Assembly: GCA_029861655.1 (NCBI GenBank)
Contig: JAOTZA010000140.1
Coordinates: forward strand, 1 to 8,358
DNA length: 8,358 nucleotides
Reading direction: 5' to 3'
DNA from: Acidobacteriota bacterium
GTDB lineage: Bacteria > Acidobacteriota > Thermoanaerobaculia > Multivoradales > JAHEKO01
Of the stretch, positions 1 through 5,842 are shown piece after piece (the first letter of the stretch is position 1; each line of letters begins with the position of its first letter). The position numbers and the translations under genes were made by a program. The notes beneath the pieces are model-generated. The model ran no database searches and was not told the DNA's origin. It worked only from the letters and a program-made list of their open reading frames with translations.

Positions 1-512
1 GGTGCGGCTCTTGGGACCCTCGGCCATCGTCTCCCGTTTCACTGTCGTGTACTCGGCGGGGATCTCGATGGTTCGGGTTTTGGGGCCCTCGACCATGACC
101 TGCCTTTTGACGGTCTTGTACTCGGCGGGGATCTCGATGGTTCGGGTTTTGGGGCCCTCGACCATGATCTGCTTCTTGACCGTCTCGTACTCAGCGGGGA
201 TCTCGATGGTTCGGGTTTTGGGGCCCTCGACCATTGTTTGCTTTTTGACTGTCTTGTACTCGGCGGGGATCTCGATGGTCGGGTCTTGGGACCTTCGACC
301 ATGATCTGCTTTTTGATGGTCTTGTACTCGGCCGGGATCTCGACTGTACGGGTCTTGGGACCGTCTACCGTGACCTGTCTCTTGACTGTCTTGTACTCAG
401 CGGGGATCTCGATGGTTCGGGTTTTGGGACCCTCGACCATGATCTGCTTCTTGACCGTTTTGTACTCGGCCGGAACCGCAACCTCTTTTGTTGAGGCGGC
501 CGCCTTGAGGAC
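1..512 (-). repeat. 69-bp tandem repeat array, 'VEGPKTR' class
   Basis: Direct repeats of 69 bp (23 codons) encode a variant AAASTKE copy (512-444) and then the MVEGPKTRTIEIPAEYKTVKKQ class to the window edge. The landmark gatctcga/gatctcgact occurs at 61, 130, 199, 268, 336 and 405. The spacing is therefore 69, 69, 69, 68 and 69, and the single 68 marks the frameshift. Neighbouring copies are very similar at DNA level, which suggests recent expansion or gene conversion and makes the array prone to copy-number change and misassembly. Confidence 0.9.
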
Positions 513-1706
513 GCGTTTCCTGACCGTCTTGTAGACCGCGGGCTCCTCGACCAGACACATGATCTCGCCGGTGGCGTCGTTGACGCGCTCGACGTTTCCG
601 CGGCCCTTCTTCCAGGTGACCATCGCGGGTTTGACGAGGACGCTGTCCTCGGTCCAGTCGTACTGTGCAGGAACCTCGATAATCTTGGTGGCCGCGGGCT
701 TCACGAGGATCCGCTCCTCACGCCAATCGTATTTGGCCGGGATGACCTCCATCCGAGAGGACGCTTCCTTGACCAGAACGCTCTCCTCGGCCCAATCGGA
801 CTTGGCCGGGACGGTCTCGACGCGTGAGGAGGCTTCCTTGACTAGCACACGCTCCTCGGTCCAGTCGTACTTGGCCGGGACGACCTCCATCCGAGAGGAG
901 GCCTCCTTGACGAGAACACGCTCCTCGGTCCAGTCGTACTTGGCCGGGAGGGTCTCGACGCGTGAGGAAGCTTCCTTGATCAGGACGGTTTCCTCGGTCC
1001 AGTCGTACTTGGCAGGTATCACCTCGAGTCGTGAGGAGGCTTCCTTGACGAGGACTGTTTCCTCGGTCCAGTCGTACTTGGCCGGGATGACCTCGAGTCG
1101 TGAGGAGGCCTCCTTGACAAGAACCTTCTCCTCGACCCAGCCGTGCTTGTGGGGGATCGTCTCGATGCGCGAGGAGGCTTCCTTGACAAGAACCTTCTCT
1201 TCCACCCACTCGTACTTGGCGGGCATGACCTCGACGCGTGAGGAGGCCTCCTTGACGAGTACGCGACCCGTTTGCGACCCGTGGGCGCCCATGGTTGAGC
1301 CCGAGCCGGACGTTGCCTTTGCCATGCCGGTGTCGCCGTCGCCGTCTTTCATGTCGCCATGGCTATCGCTGCCGTGAGCCGCGGTGCCGTGTGCACCGCC
1401 GGCTGCTCCGTGGTCCATCGACGCCGTGGTCCACTCGAACTTGCCGGGAATGACCTCGAGTCGGGTCGAGGCCTCTTTGACGAGAACACTCTCCTCGGCC
1501 CACTCGTAGCGGGCGGGCATGACTTCCATGCGCGATGAGGCCTCCTTGATCAGGATGCGCTCGGTCTGGTTTGCAAACGCCGGCGGCACGAAAACACGCG
1601 CGTAGCACTCGCCGGGTTTGGCGTTTTTGGGCAGCTCGGGCTCTTGCGCCACCATGGGCGCGGCGAGCAGCAGAACAGCCGCGGTCAACAGAAAACTTCT
1701 CCTCAT
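1..1706 (-). CDS. Secreted protein of 23-residue tandem repeats (3' end beyond window; one internal frameshift)
   Basis: The start is ATG at 1704-1706, chosen because AAAGGAG lies 7 nt upstream and the next residues form a signal peptide (MRRSFLLTAAVLLLAAPMVAQ). An upstream in-frame ATG near 1766 lacks both. The mature N-terminus has a PGECYARVFVPPAF segment. Residues 51-96 and 149-355 are 23-residue repeats of the form VLVKEASSRxEVxPAKYDWTEE, eleven in all, the last a divergent ILVKPAATK copy. They are interrupted by a 52-residue Gly/His/Asp/Met-rich linker (97-148). A longer hinge repeat (356-398) contains WKKGRG and ATGEIMCLVEEPAVYKTV. Then come repeats of the form IMVEGPKTRTIEIPAEYKTVKKQ. 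A one-base loss near 279 shifts the frame and would stop the protein at 39-41. In the other frame the repeats continue without a stop to base 1. From memory, similar VKPASTR...VPAEYKTV repeats occur in uncharacterised envelope proteins of several phyla, sometimes next to OmpA domains. Function is unknown; a periplasmic or surface structural role is inferred. Confidence 0.85.
279..280 (-). other. Single-base deletion (frameshift) in the repeat gene
   Basis: The equivalent position of the neighbouring repeat copies reads GGTTCGGGT on the plus strand, whereas here it reads GGTCGGGT. One T is missing (one A on the coding strand), turning Arg-Thr-Ile-Glu into Arg-Pro-Ser-Arg. Upstream and downstream of this point the same repeat is encoded in two different frames. 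Read literally, the protein gains about 80 nonsense residues rich in Ser, Pro and Arg and stops at 39-41. Confidence 0.88.
642..1556 (-). repeat. 69-bp repeat array, 'VLVKEASSR' class, with a linker insertion
   Basis: Two repeat units (1556-1419) are separated from nine more (1262-642) by a non-repeat insertion at 1263-1418. Each unit is 23 codons and encodes (V/I)L(V/I)KEASSR, a hydrophobic/Glu stretch, PAKYDW and TEE. Two adjacent units (residues 195-240) are identical in protein. The copies are more diverged in DNA than those of the downstream array, so this array is probably older or under different constraint. Confidence 0.88.
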
Positions 1707-1713
1707 TTCTCTA

Positions 1714-1720
1714 CTCCTTT
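1714..1720 (-). promoter_or_regulatory. Ribosome binding site deciding the repeat-protein start
   Basis: AAAGGAG on the minus strand, 7 nt from the ATG at 1706. It selects this start over the in-frame ATG 60 bases further upstream. Confidence 0.75.
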
Positions 1721-1782
1721 GGAGGGTTAAAAGGCAAAACACACGCCCCAGGAGGGAGCGATTCATGCAGTAAAGAAGGCAT

Positions 1783-1811
1783 TTTATGACATGCGCACCC
1801 CTACATGTCCA
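1783..1811 (-). promoter_or_regulatory. Candidate sigma70-type promoter for the repeat-protein gene
   Basis: On the minus strand TGGACA (1811-1806, 5 of 6 to TTGACA) and CATAAA (1788-1783, 4 of 6 to TATAAT) are separated by exactly 17 bp. The site lies in an unusually AT-rich patch of the 138-bp gap between the peptidase stop and the repeat-protein start. It would give a leader of roughly 70 nt. Found by eye from consensus only. Confidence 0.4.
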
Positions 1812-1844
1812 GGCTTAACAAAAATGCTAATTCAGGGGGCTGGG

Positions 1845-2762
1845 TCAGTTAGGCGGATTCTCGCCCTCGCCGATCTCTTCCCAAAGCTCTTCGAGGAGAA
1901 GCCTCCGGCGCCGTTTTTTCCAGCTGGCAAGCAGAGTTAGGCCGACGATGGCGAGCCAGAGGGCGAACGAACTGGTGAGCAATGGGAGCCATCGGTAGAG
2001 GATGGAGTGACGACGCCAAAAGGCCGACTCCGCCCCCTCGATGGGTGCCCCGAGTGACCGGCGGAACGCCTCCTCGAACGACAATCCGGAGGCGCGCCGA
2101 GCCAGGATGTCACTTGCAAGCCCCGGTCTTGACCTCTGGAAGAGATCGCGCACAAAAGCTCCAGAGAGGGCGTAGGCGCGAGCTACTTCCAGGCGAGAGG
2201 AAGAGAATTTCGAGTCCAGATCGCCAATCGGTGTGTCGGAATCCAGAGTCGCGGCCACGGTGAGCCATGAGCGATCGTCGAGGCCCCACTTGCCCGAACC
2301 CATCATCGCCAGTCCTTCGTTGAACCAGCGCGGTACCTTCTGGAAGCCGGCGGCCCGTGCCACGAAAACATGGGCGATTTCGTGGAGCAGAACCTCGTCA
2401 AGCGAATCGTGTGGATACGACGGGCTCCTCTCGGGAAACAAGACGATGGTGCCGAGAGCGCCATAGGCGAGACCCGCGACCCACGACGGCGTGGTCTGCG
2501 CCGCCTCCGAAGTCTCGGGCGTCAGGACGACACGGATCGGCGCTCCGGGCTCGGTAAGTCCCACGAGAATCATCAGCGACTCGACTTTGACCGGATCGAC
2601 CTGGCGGACCCGCTCTGCGACCGCGGCCAACTCGATCGGGGCTTCGACCACGATCTCCGGAAGTCGCGTCCCAGGGGCTCCAGTCTGGGCTCCAAGAACA
2701 GGATAACTCCCCGCGACGGTCAGGATGGCGCCGGCGATGGCGAAGGCAGCCAGATATCTCAC
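1845..2762 (-). CDS. Membrane-anchored zinc metallopeptidase, gluzincin / peptidase MA-like
   Basis: About 305 residues. The N-terminus MRYLAAFAIAGAILTVAG is a signal peptide, probably cut near VLGA (about residue 25). The catalytic motif is H127-E-I-A-H131, followed by WFNEGLA with E149 as the likely third zinc ligand. HExxH plus W..EGxA is typical of the peptidase MA-like gluzincins, which are mostly uncharacterised. Near the C-terminus a hydrophobic segment (SSFALWLAIVGLTLLASW) is followed by a KKRRRR stop-transfer and an acidic tail. The protease domain should therefore face the periplasm, with a short cytoplasmic tail. GTG at 2762 is chosen because the signal peptide begins there; GGAG lies only 3 nt upstream, so the exact start is uncertain (a TTG lies 8 codons further up). 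The open frame extends much further upstream only as antisense of the phospholipase D gene. It is divergent from that gene and precedes the repeat-protein gene on the same strand. Substrate unknown. Confidence 0.82.
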   Translation of the reverse strand: MRYLAAFAIAGAILTVAGSYPVLGAQTGAPGTRLPEIVVEAPIELAAVAERVRQVDPVKVESLMILVGLTEPGAPIRVVLTPETSEAAQTTPSWVAGLAYGALGTIVLFPERSPSYPHDSLDEVLLHEIAHVFVARAAGFQKVPRWFNEGLAMMGSGKWGLDDRSWLTVAATLDSDTPIGDLDSKFSSSRLEVARAYALSGAFVRDLFQRSRPGLASDILARRASGLSFEEAFRRSLGAPIEGAESAFWRRHSILYRWLPLLTSSFALWLAIVGLTLLASWKKRRRRLLLEELWEEIGEGENPPN

Positions 2763-2797
2763 GTGCTCCAGACTATCGGTTTCCAAGTGGATCGTAA

Positions 2798-2815
2798 CGG
2801 CTGAACACTCAGCCG
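2798..2815. promoter_or_regulatory. Inverted repeat in the divergent intergenic region
   Basis: CGGCTGA-ACAC-TCAGCCG is a perfect 7-bp inverted repeat with a 4-base centre, midway in the 66-bp gap between the divergent peptidase and phospholipase D genes. It could be an operator for both promoters or a hairpin in the leader of either transcript. No regulator gene is nearby. Confidence 0.3.
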
Positions 2816-2828
2816 GTACGGTCCTCTG

Positions 2829-4319
2829 ATGTCGTATCGTCTGGTGGTGATCGGGCTCGAATCGTTGCGCTCGCGTCTGGCGGGTCCTGGACTGGGTGGC
2901 CCCGAGTGGCTGATCCTTCTGGCGGTGGGTGTGATGGCGGTGGGATCGGCCGCACACGCCTTGCTTCGCAAACGGGATCCGCGTGCCGCGTTGGGCTGGA
3001 TTGCGGTTTGCCTGACGTTTCCGGTGGCAGGGCCGATCATCTACTTCTTTTTTGGTGTCAATCGCATCGCGACCCGCGCCAAGAGACTGGGGGCCCGGTG
3101 GTCCGAGACCCTCGAGGTCGTCGATCCCGGACACTCGGGTGTCGATCCGAGGGGCCCGGGCGCGGAGGGAGTGCCGCCGGACCTGGCGGAACTGGTGCGG
3201 ATCTCGGACGCGGTCACCCATCGACCGCTTCTGGGTGGCAACCGTTTGGAGCCTCTCCATTGCGGTGAGGAGGCGTACCCCCCGATGCTGGCCGCGATCG
3301 AGGAAGCATCCGAGAGCGTCTATCTGAGCACGTACATCTTCGACAGCGACGAGACCGGAAGGCGCTTTCTCTACGCTCTGGAGAGAGCGCACGAGCGGGG
3401 TGTGCGGGTGCGGGTGTTGATCGACGGCGTCGGCGAGCTCTACTCGTGGCCCAGAGTGGGGAAGATTCTCGCCGGCCTGGGGGTTCCGGTCGCCAGCTTT
3501 CTGCCGCCACGCCTCGTGCCGCCGGCGTTTCACATCAACCTGCGCAGTCATCGCAAGATCCTGGTCGCGGACGGACGCGTCGGTTTTACCGGTGGCATGA
3601 ACCTGGGAGGCCGTCATCTGGCGGCGTCGAAGCGCTCGTCCTCGATCGATATGCACTTTCGTCTGGAGGGGCCGATCGTGGCGCAGCTCGAAGAGGTGTT
3701 CCGCCAGGACTGGTGGTTTGTGACCGACGAGCATCTGGAACCCTGCGGAGCGATCGAGGCAAACTCCGGCGAGGCGCTCTGCCGCACGGTGGTCGATGGG
3801 CCGAACGAAGACCTCGACAAGCTTTTGATGATCGTGATCGGAGCGGTTTCGGCGGCCCGGCACCGGGTCGCGATCATGACGCCGTATTTCTTACCGCCCC
3901 GGGAGCTGATGGCGGCGCTCGAGGCGGCCGCGCTCCGGGGCGTCGATGTCTCGATCATCCTGCCGGCCAAGAACAACCTGCCGTACATGCACTGGGCGAC
4001 CCGCAACCAGCTCTGGGAGCTCGTCCGGCGCGGCGTCGAAGTGAGCTATCAGCCGCCGCCCTTTGTCCACACCAAGCTGCTGCTCGTCGATGATCACTAC
4101 GCCCAGATCGGCTCGGCGAATCTGGACCCGCGGAGCTTGCGCCTCAACTTCGAGGTCGCGGTCGAAGTCTTCGACCCGGGTTTCTCGAAAAAAGTCGGGG
4201 AGCATTTCGCCGAGGTGCGCACCGCATCCGCCGGCATCACGCTCGAAGATCTGGAGAACCGGTCGCTCCCGGTGCGCCTGCGCGACGCGGCGGCTTGGCT
4301 GTTCTCTCCGTATCTGTAG
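2829..4319 (+). CDS. cls: Cardiolipin synthase-type phospholipase D family protein
   Basis: At 496 residues this is the usual length for bacterial cardiolipin synthases, which join two phosphatidylglycerols into cardiolipin and glycerol at the inner membrane. Two N-terminal hydrophobic segments (about 26-45 and 56-76, the second ending GPIIYFFFGVNR) match the membrane anchor and the nuclease-like N-terminal domain common in Cls. Two complete HKD motifs are present: H241-R-K243-x4-D248 followed by GFTGGMN, and H414-T-K416-x4-D421 followed by IGSANLDPRSLRLNFE. The second is the classic Cls signature. Start ATG 2829 has no clear Shine-Dalgarno; GTG codons at 2844 and 2847 are alternatives that keep both membrane segments. 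Transcribed alone, between a divergent peptidase and a strong palindrome. Another phosphatidyl-transfer activity within the family cannot be excluded. Confidence 0.92.
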   Translation: MSYRLVVIGLESLRSRLAGPGLGGPEWLILLAVGVMAVGSAAHALLRKRDPRAALGWIAVCLTFPVAGPIIYFFFGVNRIATRAKRLGARWSETLEVVDPGHSGVDPRGPGAEGVPPDLAELVRISDAVTHRPLLGGNRLEPLHCGEEAYPPMLAAIEEASESVYLSTYIFDSDETGRRFLYALERAHERGVRVRVLIDGVGELYSWPRVGKILAGLGVPVASFLPPRLVPPAFHINLRSHRKILVADGRVGFTGGMNLGGRHLAASKRSSSIDMHFRLEGPIVAQLEEVFRQDWWFVTDEHLEPCGAIEANSGEALCRTVVDGPNEDLDKLLMIVIGAVSAARHRVAIMTPYFLPPRELMAALEAAALRGVDVSIILPAKNNLPYMHWATRNQLWELVRRGVEVSYQPPPFVHTKLLLVDDHYAQIGSANLDPRSLRLNFEVAVEVFDPGFSKKVGEHFAEVRTASAGITLEDLENRSLPVRLRDAAAWLFSPYL

Positions 4320-4322
4320 AGC

Positions 4323-4389
4323 GGAAAAGCGGTGACAGGCTACTCAATTCACAGACCTCGTGAATTGAGTAGCCTGTCACCGCTTTTCC
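4323..4389. repeat. Perfect 30-bp inverted repeat; likely bidirectional terminator or REP/MITE-like element
   Basis: The left arm (4323-4352) and right arm (4360-4389) are exact reverse complements over 30 bp, with a 7-base loop (AGACCTC). The arms begin GGAAAAGCGGTGACAGGC and end GCCTGTCACCGCTTTTCC. On either strand the RNA would be a GC-containing stem flanked by A and T runs, the layout of a bidirectional intrinsic terminator. It starts 3 bases after the cls stop. The stem is longer and more perfect than a terminator needs, and its centre (CTCAATTCAC) is AT-richer than its surroundings. A dispersed palindromic element (REP/REPIN or a small MITE) is therefore a good alternative. Confidence 0.8.
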
Positions 4390-4412
4390 TTGCCGCGCGC
4401 GCGACGGGACCC

Positions 4413-4421
4413 TGCTACGAT
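4413..4421 (+). promoter_or_regulatory. Weak candidate extended -10 promoter for the molybdenum hydroxylase operon
   Basis: TGCTACGAT has the extended -10 form TGN plus a 4-of-6 match to TATAAT. It lies between the palindrome and the first gene of the operon, about 43 bp before the ATG. No well-spaced -35 is seen (TTGCCG at 4390 is 20 bp away). The position is sensible because the palindrome would block read-through from cls. Confidence 0.25.
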
Positions 4422-4463
4422 TCCTACTTCGCCGTCATCGTGGCGGAGCGTTGATTTTCGATC

Positions 4464-5339
4464 ATGAAACCGCCCGTTTTCGACTATGTCGCCCCCGAGA
4501 GCCTCGACGGCGCTCTTGACGCTCTCGCGGAGCACGGTTACGACGCCAAGATCCTCTCCGGCGGGCAAAGCCTGATCCCGCTTCTCAACTTTCGCCTGGC
4601 GCAGCCGGGAATCTTGATCGATCTCAATCGCATCGGAGGCCTGGACGAGATCCGTCTCGACGAGTCGGGGAACCTGAGAATCGGTGGCATGACCCGGGTT
4701 GGAACCCTCGAACGCGAGCCGCTGGTTGCCGAGCACGCACCGCTTCTTTTCGAGACCGTCCCAAGCATCGCCCATCCGCAGATTCGCAATCGCGGCACCG
4801 TGGGCGGCAGCCTCGCGCATGCCGATCCATCGGGTGAGTTGCCGGTGATCGCCGTAGCGTCGGGCGCGCAGTTGACACTCCGGAGTCCGAAGGGTGAGCG
4901 AACAGTGGCGGCCGAGGATTTTTTTGTCGGTCTGATGACCACCGACCTCGCGATGGACGAGATTCTCGTCGAGGTCTCGCTGCCGCCTTTGCCGCCTCGC
5001 ACCGGCACCGCGTTTGTCGAGATCGCCCGTCGGCTTGGCGACTACGCCCAAGCAGGTGTAGCCGCGGTGGTGACCTTGGGTGACGACGACCGAGTCGCCG
5101 ATGCTCGGCTCGTCTACCTGAGCGCAGGAGACATTCCGATGCAAGCGCCGCGTGCCGTGGAGTTGCTCCGCGCCGAAGGTGTGTCGGAAGCTGTCATCGA
5201 GAAGGCGGCGAGGCTTGCGGCCGCGGAAGAGATCGAGCCGAGCGATGACATTCACGCCTCGGCGGCGTTCAAACGACATCTGGCGACAGTGGTCACAAAG
5301 CGGGCCCTGGCCGTCGCGATCGAGCGGGCGAGGAGCTAG
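4464..5339 (+). CDS. FAD-binding (medium) subunit of a molybdenum hydroxylase, CoxM / xanthine dehydrogenase family
   Basis: At 291 residues this is the normal size for CoxM/CutM-type subunits. These pass electrons from the [2Fe-2S] subunit to FAD and an acceptor in CO-dehydrogenase-like and xanthine-dehydrogenase-like enzymes in the cytoplasm. The N-terminal FDYVAPESLDGALDAL is the family opening. FAD-binding motifs are at 32-38 (SGGQSLI, usually AGGxSL) and 111-127 (GTVGGSLAHADPSGELP). A C-terminal CO-deh flavoprotein domain follows (YAQAGVAAVVTL at about 194). Start ATG 4464 fits the family N-terminus, although the nearest GGAG is far upstream (4445-4448). It is first in the operon, with the iron-sulfur subunit 14 nt downstream. 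Sequence alone does not separate CO, purine, nicotinate or other hydroxylase specificities, because specificity lies in the absent large subunit. Confidence 0.93.
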   Translation: MKPPVFDYVAPESLDGALDALAEHGYDAKILSGGQSLIPLLNFRLAQPGILIDLNRIGGLDEIRLDESGNLRIGGMTRVGTLEREPLVAEHAPLLFETVPSIAHPQIRNRGTVGGSLAHADPSGELPVIAVASGAQLTLRSPKGERTVAAEDFFVGLMTTDLAMDEILVEVSLPPLPPRTGTAFVEIARRLGDYAQAGVAAVVTLGDDDRVADARLVYLSAGDIPMQAPRAVELLRAEGVSEAVIEKAARLAAAEEIEPSDDIHASAAFKRHLATVVTKRALAVAIERARS

Positions 5340-5343
5340 CAGC

Positions 5344-5350
5344 TAAGGAG
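5344..5350 (+). promoter_or_regulatory. Ribosome binding site of the [2Fe-2S] subunit
   Basis: TAAGGAG lies in the 14-nt gap after the FAD subunit stop, 3 nt before ATG 5354. Spacing is short but the match is strong, and it supports this start. Confidence 0.6.
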
Positions 5351-5353
5351 CCG

Positions 5354-5842
5354 ATGTCCACCATCGCCAACCAGCGGATCTCGGTCAAGGTCAACGGGGA
5401 GACCTTTGAGAGCGAGGTCGAACCGCGTCTCCTGCTCTCGGACTTCCTGCGCCACGACCTCGATCTGACCGGGACGCACGTGGGCTGCGAGCACGGCGTA
5501 TGTGGTGCCTGCACGGTGCAGCTCGACGGCGTTCCGGTGCGTTCCTGTTTGCTCCTGGCGGTCCAGGCCGATGGTCGCGAGGTGGCAACGGTCGAGGGGC
5601 TGGCCGCAGGGCCTGACAACTTGAGCCCGCTCCAGGAGGCCTTTCGGGAAAAGCATGGTCTGCAGTGTGGGTTTTGTACGGCGGGAATTCTGATGACTAT
5701 GGGTCCCTTTCTCGCCGAGAACCCCGACCCCAGCGAGCGTCAGATCCGTGAGGCGCTGTCCGGAAATCTCTGTCGCTGTACCGGGTACCAGCACATCGTG
5801 GATGCGGTGAAGCTGGCCGGCGAGAAGCTGTACGAGAGATGA
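5354..5842 (+). CDS. [2Fe-2S] (small) subunit of a molybdenum hydroxylase, CoxS family
   Basis: At 162 residues this is the typical length. It carries electrons between the molybdopterin subunit and the FAD subunit. The N-terminal ferredoxin-like domain binds the plant-type cluster through C45, C50, C53 (CEHGVCGACTVQLDG) and C65. The C-terminal helical domain binds the second cluster through C105 and C108 (CGFCTAGILM) and C140 and C142 (GNLCRCTGYQHIVDAV). All eight cysteines are present, so the subunit looks functional. The stop overlaps the amidase start by 4 bp (ATGA), implying translational coupling. The usual third member, the large Mo-binding CoxL/XdhB-type subunit, is neither upstream nor next in line, which is unusual for a CoxM-CoxS pair. 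Confidence 0.95.
   Translation: MSTIANQRISVKVNGETFESEVEPRLLLSDFLRHDLDLTGTHVGCEHGVCGACTVQLDGVPVRSCLLLAVQADGREVATVEGLAAGPDNLSPLQEAFREKHGLQCGFCTAGILMTMGPFLAENPDPSERQIREALSGNLCRCTGYQHIVDAVKLAGEKLYER

Noticed and set aside
2..534. Plus-strand open frames with VRVLGPSTMICFLTVLYSAG repeats
   Set aside because: Antisense of the EGPKTR repeats, broken at the same one-base deletion; no start signals.
559..1377. Long plus-strand open frame (272 codons) opposite the repeat protein
   Set aside because: It is the antisense of the 69-bp repeats; since 69 is a multiple of 3, a frame open in one unit stays open in all. It has no ribosome site, and its Ser/Thr/Arg-rich product mirrors the repeat codons.
1..1556. 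CRISPR-like or minisatellite array
   Set aside because: The repeats are 69 bp, in frame and translated, with no unique spacers between them; they are protein repeats.
1707..1844. Terminator after the peptidase gene
   Set aside because: No stem with a following T-run on the minus strand could be found in this gap; only the promoter candidate stands out.
2763..3863. Upstream extension of the peptidase frame on the minus strand
   Set aside because: It lies wholly opposite the well-supported phospholipase D gene, has His/Arg/Asp-rich antisense composition, and the signal peptide begins at 2762.
4377..5279. Minus-strand open frame of 300 codons
   Set aside because: Shadow of the FAD subunit gene in GC-rich DNA; the plus-strand protein has clear family motifs and this one has none.
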